Assembly: GCF_000003815.2 (NCBI RefSeq) | Contig: NC_049986.1 | Location: 3,584,575-3,648,574, forward strand | Source: Branchiostoma floridae | Taxonomy: Eukaryota > Chordata > Leptocardii > Amphioxiformes > Branchiostomatidae | Reading direction: 5' to 3' | DNA: 64,000 bases | In this document: positions 1-12,320 of the stretch, piece after piece | How the letters are laid out: every line of letters starts with the position of its first letter | Numbering within the stretch: the first letter of the stretch is position 1 | Notes under the pieces: generated by a model | Told to the model about the DNA's origin: nothing | What the model saw: only the letters and a program-made list of their open reading frames with translations | The model's database searches: none | Made by a program: the position numbers and the translations under genes

Positions 1-351
1 CTATATGGTGCTGAAACCTGGACACTTACTTGTCAACTCCAGTAAAGATTAGATGGGACTTACCCAAAGTTACTTCCCAGAGTACAGAACATATCTTGGA
101 CTCAACATGCTACACTCAAAAGTAAAATCTGTGGTACACCGTTGCCGAGCAAAACAGGAATTAGCGTCTTCTGTTCTTAATGGTAACCTTTTTTTCTGGT
201 ACATTACAGAAGTTTGACTCTTACGGACACTTTGACTAGAGACTCTGGTATTGATTTTGAGAATTAAGAGAAAGCTATGTTAGATAGGGCCCCATGGCGT
301 GAAATTTGTACTAGCCTTGTCCCGACCTCCGGTCGTTGATGTATGTATCTA

Positions 352-1255
352 CAGTCAAACCTGTCTATAGCGGCCACTCAAGGGACTGGTCAAAATTGGC
401 CACTATAGAGAGGTGGCCACTATAGAGAATATGCTAATTAATTGACCACAAGCAATAAGTTACACCTGGTTTTAGTACCCGCTGATCTTTATTCACATAA
501 TACAGTAATGTACATGTACTTCAATGATTTTTACACTATATGTATTAAGAAAACAAAAGCTATAAAAAGTATTAAATGTTCTACAGTTGATTTTGTCTGA
601 AGAGACCGGTATCGTCATATTTCTTTGATCTTTCGTCTTGTATCCTTTGATACTTCGCCGTCCGTGTTTTCCCGCTCGCGTTCATACGTCAGATTCGCCC
701 ATTATGCTAATTTGGTACTCACAAGAAAAGTCACGTCATTTTAGACTTATCTCTTAATAAATGTAAGAATAAAACCCATCATAGTCTGAAGTTCATATCA
801 TTTTCTCTTTGTAACAATTTATTTAGAAATTTTTGTGATGTGAATTGACCTAAGCGATAGTGTATTAAAACGTAACTTTAACACAATTTACCTCCGTAAT
901 ATTGGTGTCGTCTATTTACCTTATATGACCTCGTTTGTCAGCGGGTATGGGTAGCGCCAGTTTACGAAGTTTTGTTTTGAAAATAAGTCAAAGAGGTTTT
1001 AAATCCGGCGTAGGCTGACGATACGGCCGCTGTATATGGCCGAACGCGTGCCGAAACATAGATCAGCGGTCCGCGTGGCCGTTATCGGCAGTGTTTTGTA
1101 CCTGCGGGACCGGAAATCGTGTGGCCGTGGCCGCGTTGGACAGGTGGCCGCTAAGCCTATTTCTTAATCATTACGAATCCAAGGGACCGACAAAAAGTGG
1201 CCACTATGGGCAGGTGGCCGTTATGCAAAGGTGGTCGCTAATACAGGTTTGACTG
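352..1255. mobile_element. TA-flanked inverted-repeat DNA element (non-autonomous)
   Basis: The left end begins CAGTCAAACCTGT and the right end finishes with the complementary ACAGGTTTGACTG; both are flanked by TA (350-351 and 1256-1257), as expected for a Tc1/mariner-type target duplication. Next to both ends lie short repeats of a 'gtggccactat' motif (near 361-430 and 1190-1240). No transposase frame is visible, so this is a non-autonomous element. A truncated relative with the same 'ggccactatagacaggtgg' start lies near 52860. The superfamily is inferred from the TA flank only. Confidence 0.7.
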
Positions 1256-1257
1256 TA

Positions 1258-4200
1258 TGTATGTGTTTAGATTGGTAATTATCTCGACAAGTGTTTGTAA
1301 TGTATATGTATGTGTGATGTATTCTAACTTTGAGGCCAGATTTTCTGTAAGTGCTAGACTCATGATATCTTAGTAGTGGATAGCTCTTTGAACTTAGAGT
1401 GAGTGGTGTAAGTGTGTAGCCTGGGTACCCTCCGAAAAGTAGTTCGTTCCGGCGTTCATTATATACTATATACAGTCTCTTCTAGCTCTGACGTTCATTA
1501 CACACTATATATATATCGCTTCTCTCCCGGCCTGTTGTCATCGATCAAGTGCTCTAGAACCCATTCCTTAATTCGCTCATTAACTGACGTTAACACCAAA
1601 CCGTTTCAATGTGCAAGTCTCCACCATAAGTCGACAATGCCTGGGTGTATTACATTGACTTTGATATTCGGTATGTGAGTAGCTCTTGATTAGACCTGAA
1701 GACGATTTGATTTTGACCCCTAGCGTTTTGTTACAGTACTGCAGTGGAACTTTCATTTCTGATATCTCGAGTTAGGGAAGTTTTGGAAATTCTATTAATA
1801 TTGTCATGATTGTTTTAGTTGTAGGTAGCTATAAAACTACAGTGCCAGGTTAACTGTCCGATTTCGAAAGGGACTAGCTCAAGATTGGGTTAATGGATCG
1901 TCATGATCGTTTGTATGTAGATATAGCTTAAATGATGCTTTATCCAGTTAGATGTGAGTTATGCCAATTGGAATCTAATTTGCATGGTTAATGAGGCAAT
2001 TCTATAAACTCCTTCTGTTCCATTATATGACCAATCCAATATGTGACATTTGTAACTGAGAACAAGAAGAACATTGACAGATCAACATTATACAAATGGA
2101 GATCTAATTTCAATAATTAATGAGAAAGTGCCATGACCCCATAGTGGTAAAATACAGGAATTTCGTATTTGAGGCATTTCTAAGTTATATTCAGGTAGAC
2201 ACTATTGAACATAATTATGTAGATATATACAAACTCATATCCAGAACTTATCAGAAAATGCTGTTGAAGTATCCAGCAGGGCACATTGAAAACCACCCTA
2301 GTGCCGATATGTTTTTCCCTTGAGAAATGAATACATGGAAATAAAATGAAAGTTCATGTCTCATTTAACATGTGCTTAAAGCATGAAACAAACGGAAAAA
2401 AAATCCAGGCCTGAGTAACCAAAAATTATCTGCATTTAAGGAGTAAAGAATTTTTCTTGTAATTGTATGAGTATAGGCCAACCTTCCGAACGTAGAGAAA
2501 TTCCCAGCTCGTAACAGTCGAAACGGCTTTTCGTAAGGCCGACTCCCGGTGTCCAGAACTACCGTGGGGAAACATGGAGAATCCGGACCGTCCTCAGGTT
2601 CTGTTGTACATGTGAAGTAGGAAAGGCTTAGGACGGCGAACAGTTTTAGTAAATTGGCGACAGTATAATTCCAGACAAACACTCTAAATCCGGAAAACCT
2701 TGATATTTTCAAAACAGATTAACCAGATGAATTAATATTTGTAGGTATGTTATATCAAATGATAGTGAATACGTAGGTTGCAATAAGATGTCTCTACAAG
2801 AACGGTCTGCAAAATTCTGGCTCAGGTTCCCAGAAATCTGGCTCAGGTTTCCAGAATTTTGTCGAAATTCTGGCTCAAAGGCAGAGAATGGCTCAAAGAA
2901 TGAATAATTTTTTTAAGTGAATGGAATGATCTTTATAACACAGTACGTAAAAACCCTCACAGTACCCTTTATATTGTCGATTGTGCAATTTCAGGGATAG
3001 TCTTTTTCAATTGCCTGCGACTATTTGAGTTTCGCTGGCTGTATGTCTTTTAATGGGAAAACCATCTTATCTACGTAATTCGTAGCGAGGCGACCAAATT
3101 TAGCATAATTTCCTTCCTTTAGCGTAATACCTAGGGGGTTCTTCTAAATTCAGCGTGAATCGTTGTCGGAAAATGCAGACCCTCTAAAAAGAAAACCGTT
3201 AGAATTTTAAAATTTGACACTCACCCATATCAAACTGACAGGCAAAGTATGCCGGCTCGTCACACGAAACAACTTCCCAAGAAGAAGAAGTAGCCCTGTT
3301 GCGTACGCATCTCTTCGTGGGGTCATTTACTGGTCTATGGGGGTCCCACCTTTAGGAACGATAGGGAGGGCATTGTTACAGCAATACACACAAACAATCC
3401 AAGAAAAGCCATTACGAAGCATTGAGTGAAATAATTCTTTGTCTCCCTAAAATTCAGCTAGAAAAGTGTATATAGATGCCTCCCATTAACGCCAACGGTG
3501 CTGTAATACACCGTATGACTATTACTGACTGACTTGCAAAGATAATCGATCGGTTCATTCCTGCATTTTCCGAGACCTAACGCTAACCAAGTACCACACC
3601 CTTAAAATGATCTTTTACAAGATTTATTCAACAAAATACAAAATACTACATTATAAATCACAACAGTGCAAAAGAATGATTACTTACAAGCGTGACATGA
3701 CATTTCTGTGCTGTTTTCCTTACATCAGTAAGGTATAAGGAAAACAGTCATCTTTAAAAGATTTGTAGATGTCACCAATCGGATTTCCCTTCCTTTGGTT
3801 TCTACACCAGTTTTTGAATATGACATATTTTGCTATCGTAATCAATTAACCAATTGTGACATAGGTATCGGGTACTTTGAATGAGTAATCTGTTTTACGA
3901 CCTAGTATGATGGTTTTGAGATCTTTTTGACAGTGCATTTAAAACAATTGTGTATTCACTTACAAATTGTGTACCAGAAAAATTTTAAGCCCTTACACTT
4001 CATTAACAGGTCTTCGTAGTCTTCAGTACAATTACTTTTAACACAAGAATTTGGCATATACAATACCACAGCCTTAAAATGATCTTGAAAGTTGTTTTGC
4101 TCACAATATTTGCAGAAAACTCGATATAAATTTAGCACAGGACATTTCCCTCGCAAGTTTGGTTCTTACTCTGCGATACGATTACCAATAAATGGGATTA

Positions 4201-4258
4201 TTAGACAATTTTGTTTTCCTTCTGTATTTTATCTCGTTTGAAATTATTTCTGAGACAT
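1258..4258. other. No gene recognised
   Basis: Only short unsupported frames are present. A degenerate short tandem repeat built on 'attctggctcagg' lies at about 2812-2890. A 66-codon Cys-containing frame on the minus strand (3956-4156) has an AATAAA-like signal downstream near 3620, but no recognisable domain. Confidence 0.4.
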
Positions 4259-4271
4259 AGATGTGTCATAG

Positions 4272-4361
4272 TAGCCTGGAATCCAGCCGTGTTGTGCTTT
4301 GGTCGCTCTCCTAATGTACCTCTGGGGAGCGACCAAAGCACAACAAGCTGGATTCCAGGCT
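4272..4361. mobile_element. 90 bp foldback element with 13 bp target duplication
   Basis: The arms start TAGCCTGGAATCCAGC and end with the complement; together they form a stem of about 38 bp around a short centre. The 13 bp direct repeat agatgtgtcatag flanks it exactly at 4259-4271 and 4362-4374, which supports an insertion. It has no coding capacity. The long target duplication is unusual for a simple MITE. Confidence 0.7.
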
Positions 4362-5287
4362 AGATGTGTCATAGAACGGACCTGCTACTTACGATGAATA
4401 TGAGACGGCAACATCCGTTCCATCGACGCCATGTCTCCATATGCCAGGTCCATCTGGGATGACGTCCACCCAAAATGGACGAAATCTATTAAAAAGCCCA
4501 CACTTGTTCTGCAATGCAAGAACAGGCATTTTCCTATTCATATTGTAACTTTGAAATTTAATGCCACCCTAATTGCAGAATACAATATTGGGATGCATCG
4601 TTTACAATCGGTTCCTTTTATACACTGTGTTGTATTTTATTTAATGCATGTATGTCATACCCGCCTGAGAAAACCTATGTTTTGATACCAGATGCGACAG
4701 AAGTTGAACAAATTTGGTGCCCTCGAACAAAAAGTGTTACAACAGCAATGTTCCAAAGTCCGAATCATGTATTCGAATTTCTGACCGTGCCGCACTCGGC
4801 CCGTTCGAAATAGATCGATTTACTCAAGGGAAGCCTGTGTGATACAACTTGGAACCCCCTGTGATACAGAAAGTTATCACACGGTCCGGAACACCTGTAT
4901 CGAACGTTTTCGCGACCTAGGTATGAGATAAAAACCCTTATACACAATAGCTACCTAATGGGAGACCGAAAACTGCAAGGTGACGTTGTATTTGTCAACT
5001 GCATGATATTTTACATAGCCCAGTGTGTATATATGTACAATGAAGATCTTCATTAATTCAAAGAGGCGACCGGGCAATCTCTGTAAAAATCAATGAATCA
5101 AGTAGTCTCAAAAGTAAGATTTATTTCACAATCAGCAGATCAATCTGAAAGCATCGTGGTGCTACATTATGAAATATAAAGTTTATTTGCAAGTTCATGC
5201 CCGAGGGATAATTGCAAGTGCATGGTATAAACATAGGAGAAATACAAGTGATAATGAACAGTTATAAACAATATTTTTACTCTAATA

Positions 5288-5583
5288 CTAGTGTTGTCGT
5301 TTTCTAAACAGGTTGGGTTTGATTTTCTTTTTTTGGAAGCAGAGGAAGACGAAAAGCGCCACCTTTAGAATCATTAAAATCAATAAGATGGTAATAAGAT
5401 AGTGTATTACCTCATACATTATCCCATAGTATGCTGATTGGTAGCTTTCGTATCGGGAGGACGCCAGACGACCCCCCAGGCTGGTACAGGTTGATGTAGC
5501 CTGGCTGTAAGTTACCTCGCTCTCATCCACTATGACGTAGATTTTGTTCCCCACTTGTGCCTTGTGTTCGCAGATGCTAAGCT
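5288..5583 (-). CDS. Possible terminal exon of a membrane protein with C-type-lectin-like start
   Basis: Reading from a candidate acceptor (gtctccgtag, exon start 5583) gives a frame that resembles the end of one lectin-type module (ICEHKAQ) and the beginning of another (TYSQATSTC, SLGGRLA). A hydrophobic segment of about 22 residues (HYLITILLILMILK onward) follows, then a basic tail and a stop at 5288-5290. AATAAA signals on the minus strand occur near 5111 and 5178, about where a 3' end would fall. A donor-like GAG/GTAATA lies just before the hydrophobic stretch, so the helix could instead be intron read-through. No upstream exon was identified. The call is tentative. Confidence 0.35.
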
Positions 5584-5793
5584 CTACGGAGACAATGTGA
5601 CATGAGTTCGAGTTTACTGTGATACCCTTTAGCTCATTGAGCTAATCTTCCAGGGCTCATAAAAATCACACAATATATACAAGTGAGATAGATAGATACA
5701 ATAACATACACTCAAAACAGATCAGACGTACATACAAATACATACATAAAGTCTAGAAGTCATGAAGTCAGAGGGTTATATACACTAAAACCA

Positions 5794-5955
5794 TTATGAT
5801 CCGTAGAAATGGTCTATCATCTTCTTAACCAAGCGTGTATCGGATACAATCTTGAAATCTCTGGGTAACAGATTCCACAGTTTAATTGATCTGTAATAAA
5901 ATGTTCTCCTTCCACTTTTGTTCCTTGCATTTGGTAATCCATACTCTGGTGATAT
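5794..5955 (-). mobile_element. LINE C-terminal coding remnant
   Basis: The minus strand translates to a conserved LINE ORF2 C-terminal pattern: GRRTFYYRSIKLWNLLP, then a stop after YGS. This is the 'RTFxYRxxKLWNxLP' type ending seen in CR1/L2-like non-LTR elements. Nothing upstream is intact; it is a short dead fragment. Confidence 0.6.
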
Positions 5956-6535
5956 GTGTTTTTTTTTTAATTTGTAAAATCATGGTTGAAGGCTAATTGC
6001 GCGTACAATATCAGCGTGAGAGTAATGTGGTGTACAGGTGGAGTACATAACACCAGTTTCTAATCAACAGTAAAGAACCATGTTTACTATTGTTGGGCTT
6101 GACTTCTTCTTTGAAGTCAGTGGTTAATGAAGTGCAAAATGGTTGCTTGTTGTGCATGTGACTGTAGTAAAATATAGACTTTTAGTGATCTCCTAAATGG
6201 TAAAAGCTCGGTAAAAATGCTTCAGCATCACTAGGATGAAGTGGCAAAACAAATCTACTTGTATATGTAACTGTAAAACAGATTGAAAATGTCAAAGTAC
6301 TAACTTGTATGGATCGTACACGCAAGCAAACACAACATTTAACGTTGACAATGTGTCCACCACTAGAGTGTGTACAATGTGAGTTAAGGCAGTGTATTTG
6401 TTTTTGTTATTGGGTGGGCCGACTACTCACTCTTTGCAGCCAGGAGCTGAATTGTGAGAAGCTTACAATAGGCGGGGCTAAATCGAAAGGGTCTGGAGTG
6501 AGCCGACATTCGGCGCCAGTCGGTGACCTCAATAC

Positions 6536-6905
6536 GAACCACCAATCCTTGAAAGGAACCCACCATGGTGCTCCTTTACTGCTCAAATGTTTTCTTGCAA
6601 AAGAAACATACTGTGTAGCAGTTTTAGGCGTGTGCATGATGCTTGATTGTCTGTTGAGTGAGTTTCCATAGAGATTATCGTCATATATCAAATATTTTCT
6701 TACAAAAGAAACATACAGTATGGCAGTTTTGGGCGTGTGCTTGATGCTCGATTGTCTGTCGAGCGAGTTTCCATAGAGTTCAAAGTCGTAAAACCGCCAG
6801 ACATATCATCCGAGCAATTTCGCTACTTTTGAAGAAAGTGGATCCAGTGGTTGGTTTATTGCAACAGACAAGCCAGGCGTCTGCAACACTAAAATGTTTA
6901 TTGGA
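6536..6905. repeat. Direct repeat block A (about 365 bp)
   Basis: Nearly identical to 8316-8680. Both blocks contain two tandem sub-copies of a segment of about 100 bp with 'cttgcaaaagaaacatac' / 'cttacaaaagaaacatac' and 'ggcgtgtgcttgatg', followed by a shared unique tail. The surrounding short frames are translations of this repeat and are not genes. Confidence 0.8.
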
Positions 6906-6916
6906 CCGAAAAATAT

Positions 6917-7083
6917 CTCGGTCACGGGCCGAACACCCTGCCGAGAAACCGCTCGGTCACGGGCCGAACACACTGTCGAAAAACCGCTCGGTCACGGGCC
7001 GAACACACTGCCGAAAAACCGCTCGGTCACGGGCCGAACACACTGCCGAAAACCGCTCGGTCACGTACGGGCCGAACACACTG
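6917..7083. repeat. 35 bp minisatellite, about 4.8 units
   Basis: Units begin ctcggtcacgggccgaacac at 6917, 6952, 6987, 7022 and 7056 (periods 35, 35, 35, 34). The array sits immediately after repeat block A and is absent after block B, so it expanded or was gained at one copy only. Open frames across it come from the repeat. Confidence 0.85.
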
Positions 7084-8315
7084 CCGCTGCTTTTCGGTCC
7101 CAAACTGAGTGCCACACTTGGCCACACTACCAGAAATCATATTTTCTTACCTTTTTTGTTTCTTCTTATAATCAGAATTTCTGAAAATTCTGAAAACAAG
7201 AAAGCTTCTGAAGAAAAATTCTGAAAACAAGCAAGTTACGAATTTTTTTTCTTAAGTAACATTTTCTTACAGCGTTTTTCTTACACTGAGATTATTTTTC
7301 TTACAAGCTCTAAAAATTCTAAAATTTTCTTAAACATGACAAGAAAAAAGCCTAACTAGAAAATTCTAGGAGTGAAAATCTCTCCAAAAAATCATTTCTT
7401 ACATCAAGAAAATTAAGAAATCATTCCTTGTTGTAAGAATCACTGTTGAATAAATCTTCAATTTGCATTTCTTCTACTTTCTTGAAATTCTTAACATAAG
7501 AAAACTTGTCCACGAATTAAGACAAATCAATTAACTTAGAAAAAACAAGAAAATCTTTTTTTTGTAGTAGCGCGCTGCAAGTCAATTTGATGGTAAACTC
7601 CATTCCCATTGATATCCGCCTCAGTTATTCCGGTGGTAAATTTGACAAAAATGACAAGCAAACACAGAAATTGGGCAATATCTCGTGCGATTACCTTGAA
7701 TGTAATTATAGAAGTGACACCAGTGAGGTAGCGATAGCTGTGGGTGCCAGAAAATGGATTTTTTTTGTTTTCAGTTTGAAGCGCAAAAAACTGCGTAGTA
7801 GACCTTTAAAATATATCTTCTCGTTTTTGCATTGAATTCGGAGTCTGCATACGATACAATCCTAAAAACTTACTTGCAAAGCCCACTAAATGCAGCTTAT
7901 AATTAGCGAATAGGTCAAGTCATATTATACCAGATCAAATACCCCAAAATGTACCCTTAGGGAATAGGCAGACATATCGCAGTTGCCTACGTGACCGCCT
8001 TCTGTCACTGTTTCTTTCACCTACGTAAGACCACCAAGATGAAGATGCAATGACGGGGGTTACCAAAGATCGACTTTCTACAACTTAAATGTTCCACTGC
8101 TCTCCTAGAATAGTTTTCTAATTACAAAACGTCACAGAAGAGGAAGATTGCCTAAAGACTGGAGTTAGACAGTCGAAAATTTGGGTAAGTCTAATTTTTG
8201 AAGATACAGTTCAATTCTTATCCAGTAGACAAATATGCAACATACAAGCATAGAGTTTTCTTACCAAGGTTGACTGATTCACTCGGATCCATATACATGA
8301 CACAGGCTGCCAGAA
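7084..8315. other. No gene; stretch dense in 'ttttcttac'
   Basis: From about 7140 to 7560 the sequence is packed with 'ttcttac' / 'gtaagaaa' and 'aattct' motifs in both orientations, suggesting a decayed repeat. The rest shows no recognisable feature. Confidence 0.35.
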
Positions 8316-8680
8316 GAACCACCATTCCTTGAAAGGAACCCGCCATGGCGCTCCTTTACTGCTCAAATGTTTTCTTGCAAAAGAAACATACTATATGATA
8401 GTTTTGGGCGTGTGCTTGATTGTATGTTGAGTGTGTTTCCATTGAGAATATTGTCATATATCAAATATTTTCTTACAAAAGAAACATACAGTATGGCAGT
8501 TTTGGGCGTGTGCTTGATGCTCGATTGTCTGTCGAGCGAGTTTCCATACACTTCAAAGTCGTAAAACCGCCAGACATATCATCCGAGCGATTTCGCTCTT
8601 TTTGAAGAAAGTTGATCCAGTGGTTGGTTTATTGCAACAGACAAGCTAGGCGTTTGCAACACTGAAATGTTTATTGACCC
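8316..8680. repeat. Direct repeat block B (about 365 bp)
   Basis: Second copy of the block at 6536-6905, in the same orientation about 1.78 kb away. Similarity stops at the shared 'aatgtttattg', after which block A runs into the minisatellite while this copy runs into unrelated sequence. Confidence 0.8.
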
Positions 8681-10327
8681 GGAAAAAACACTCTTCTGAT
8701 CAGAAAGGTTTGGGCTAATACCATCTTCAACAGTTCGCCTGGAAAAAATGGGCAAAAAGGTACCGTGGAAATATTTTTGAAGTATTTTTGAAAACACTTT
8801 TCTTATACGCAATCCCAATATTCATTGCAAGTGAAACTTTTTATTTCGTCATTTCGTTTTCTTTTCAATTGTGAAGCTAAAAACTAGCACTTCATTTTAA
8901 TTAGGTATTGGTGACTGGAAGCAGCTTGCTCTATCTTCATCTGTTTTTGACCAACCTACATAGGTTATCAGTTCTTAAACTAAGGCAATGTTCCATATAC
9001 AAGTGTAGGGTGTATTATCATCAGCAACAAGCGGTCAATGCCCCCGCTGCTATCGTGTTGATAACAATCTTTATTGCATGTTCATTCCCGTAGGTTAAAT
9101 ACACAGACACATTTGTGGTCTAATGGGCGAAAAAGAAAGGTAGCTACTACAGTAACTGTGAAATCGAACGAGATGCACTGCATGAAAAGCCGAGTCTACG
9201 GGATATAAACTCCTGGAAACTCGAAATGTTCGGACATTCACCAGACGTATCGAACCGTACACACTGCCAGTCCGGGCAATTGGCACACCCGAGGATGTCC
9301 GCAAACGAACCACTTTTGTGCCTGGGACGTGTCTAAGGCCCGTGCGTTCCCTCGCATTTAGCCATTATAATTCGTTTATACGACCCGGACATGTCAAGTT
9401 CCACGACAGTGTAAGAAACCAGAAATTTTTATTTTCGTGCAGTGATGGTAAATAAACTGAATCACTATGTATTTTCGTGGTCAATTCCTACATCTGATGT
9501 ATTACTCTATCTTGTTCATCATCATCGTTCCGTGCCAGTACTGCAGCCAGGTCACGGCCTTCTCATTAGCGTCTAGCAAGTCATGGTTGGAGATGTTGGG
9601 ACCTAATACGCATGTAGCAGTTTCTCTCTGTCATGTATGTTGTATGTATGTAAAAAATTGTGCATATAGACTTGCAGGACTTATAAGGACTCTAAATAAT
9701 GTAAACTGTATCTCTGTTATGTACTTTGTCTGACCCTTCTCTCTTCCCTCATGACCTCAATGAAAAACGGCTTGCAGGCCTATCTGAGAAATAAAGGTTC
9801 AAGCAAACAATCATGGCTGGATGACGGTCTCGTCTTGTGTTCAGTGACGCGGGCTGATGTGAGCTGACAGAGGTCATGATCCGTAGACACGTTTTTTTTT
9901 TCTTCTGTTAGCGCGTACTCATTTATTATTCATGAAACACAGGCACAGTTTCATCATTGAAAGATGAAGGATACACTTCCAGGTAGCAAGATAAACCAAC
10001 AAGCCGTTACTAAACCAACTGGGTATGATTTTCAAAATCGGCCAGATGTTTCAGATAACATCCACAATTTTTCGCAAGCTTGTAAGCGTATTCTTCTTTG
10101 TAATTTTCTAAAAGATGGATGTGTCTGACTAGTAACTGTACGTCTGTTAGCTGACGAAGTGTATACGCAGGTATGATATTGTTGTGTCGTCACGTACGTC
10201 TTGCAATCATTGATCTTTGTGTGTCTATTCACGTGTGGCGGCACGTGTAAAGGGCCACGTGGCAAAATAACTGGGTGTGGTCTATTCTATTTTGCTTATT
10301 GCAACTGGGCCAGGCTGGTATCCTTGA

Positions 10328-10330
<3 letters not shown>
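8681..10330. other. No gene; LINE-like 3' tail near 9690-9815
   Basis: The segment around 9730-9815 (ccctcatgacctcaatgaaa ... aataaaggttcaa) resembles the 3' end of a CR1-like LINE; a related tail occurs at about 17078-17130. I see nothing else in this stretch. Confidence 0.35.

Positions 10331-10382
<52 letters not shown>
10331..10382. repeat. (TG)n microsatellite
   Basis: Uninterrupted TG dinucleotides for about 52 bases, followed by a degenerate tg/cg tail. The open frames over it are repeat translations. Confidence 0.95.
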
Positions 10383-10386
<4 letters not shown>

Positions 10387-11564
10387 AGCGTGTGTGTACG
10401 TGTGTGTGCATGTAAAAATAGTTCATCGAAGCCAACCAATGCACCTTGATTCTGTAGGTATATAGTCTTCCTCGGTCAATATCAACCATTATGGTAAAAT
10501 TCCTATAAGTGCTACAGGGTCGGCTAAGGCTAAACAGTCCTATACGAGAATGACAGTCTCTGTCACATAGGGTACATCTGTAGGCTGACTAAGGTCTGTT
10601 GTAGAGTTCTTTTTCGCAGAATCCGCGTTTCTCCTGCCATGCACATCAGTCTGGTTTCTCCTGATTCTGTAACGGGCAACATATACGTATGTATAGGTGG
10701 ATTTGTACCTTCTCCGGCGCGCGCCATGAAGGTTATTTTTTGGGTAGCGTTTGTTTGTATGTTAGTACAAGACCAGCATAACCCGAAAACGCTTGAATCA
10801 ACTGTATTGATATTCGGTATGTGGATTAGCTTTGATGAGACCTGGAAATGATTAGATTTTGGGCTCCCTAGTAACCTGTAAGGGTACTGCAGCGGAACTT
10901 CCAGGTTTGATATCTCGAGTTCTGGATTTCCTGCGGCTATGATTTTTGAGTGATAGACAGTTCTTGATGTCGAGAGCAAGTGGTATAGGTTTTTGCCCCC
11001 CCCCCCAGCGGCTTGTTTTGAAACTGCAGGGCAGGTCCAGTATCAGACTTTGAAAGGGTGTGACGGATTGTCATGATTTTTTTGTACGTAGCTCAAATAA
11101 TTATACGAGGGGCGTTCAAAAAGTAATGCGACTGATTTTATAACAGGCTCATTTTTTCATCGAATGAGTTGAAATTTGGCACAAAGGTATACAAGAATAT
11201 ACACTCTTGAGATTGAATTGTCTCGATCTGTTGTTCAGATTATTATGAGCAATGAGTTGATTTCAAGGTAACCACACCCTTGGGAGCTTGGCAATTTTTT
11301 TAGATCTTACCATTATAAAACTATTGTAGAAAACCGAAATTTCACCTGTATGATAACAAATGTCCTTATAGATTACATACCAAATTTCATGTCTGAATTC
11401 TCAGTGGTTCACCTTTTACAGCCACTAGAATGGAGCGAGTTGCTGTGTTACAGACAGCTTGATTAATAGCCAAATACGTAATTGGTTGAATAAAGGATAT
11501 TTTTTGACTGACAATTATTAACTGTTTCAATACCAAGGAGTGTGCTAAGTTTGATTTTTCTCAG

Positions 11565-12320
11565 TTAACCCTATTCAGACCGGGCTTTTTTGGTCATCCC
11601 TAGCTTGGACCGGGGGGGGGGGGGGTTAAGGCCCTCCACTTCTAAATCCTATAACTGTGACACGACGTGCCGTAGGGCTCCAAAATTTTCAGGACATGAT
11701 GTCGACATAATATCTGACACGTTTTTGACGTTTGACGTTACCCTGACGTAAGATGACGTAAAATGACGTCATCAATTTGATTATATTGGCCGGATCCATG
11801 AAAAAATGGTATTCTCAGAAAACTTCAAGTTATGCAATGAAATTAGACTAAATTCCTTCCTTTAAATGGTTTCTGATGAAAAAATACCCGGTAGTTACAA
11901 ATTTTAAGGGATAATTAGCTTGTTATTCTTGATCTGGCCATACGGTCGGCCATCTTGGATTTTGGGATGATGACGTCCTCAAATTACCATAATGTATGCC
12001 TATATAAATATGAAAAATATGCTAATTAATATAAGATTTTATTTATGTAACAAAATAGCAGTAATATAGCAAATAAATGTGAAAAATACATTGTTAGAAC
12101 CAAAAATAGTGATTTTTGGCAAAACTGCATGCCAACAAACGGTTGCCATGGCAACACGAAAAAATGGAAAATTTGTCAAACTTAGTAAATTTGTTGCCAA
12201 CAATATTTTAGGAAAACTCACCAAATTTGGTGGCTCTAGCGTAAGCCATACTGGCGTTATAGGACATCGAAGTTGGCGCAGGCCTCAAAAGCCCCCCCCC
12301 CCCGGTCTGAATAGGGTTAA
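11565..12320. mobile_element. TTAA-flanked MITE, copy 1 (internally deleted)
   Basis: The ends read TTAA-CCCTATTCAGACCGGG and the complement followed by TTAA. A TTAA target duplication with CCCT-starting ends is the signature of piggyBac-type elements. Next to each end is a G-run or C-run. At 756 bp this copy is about 200 bp shorter than the three full copies and lacks the central part with repeated TGACGTCA. It sits inside older repetitive DNA: 11200-11290 is roughly the inverse of 12590-12670, consistent with the arms of an older foldback element starting near 11102. Confidence 0.85.

Noticed and set aside
2120-2323. 67-codon plus-strand frame
   Set aside because: No domain, no context and no clear splice sites; length is within chance in AT-rich DNA.
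3956-4156. 66-codon Cys-containing minus-strand frame with downstream AATAAA
   Set aside because: No recognisable domain, no splice partner and no paralogue; kept only as a note.
6829-7224. 131- and 96-codon repeat proteins
   Set aside because: Frames through the 35 bp minisatellite; the period of 35 changes frame every unit, and no start or domain supports a gene.
10201-10489. Cys/Val- or Thr/His-repeat proteins (also at 23976-24291 and 56391-56913)
   Set aside because: Translations of GT microsatellites.
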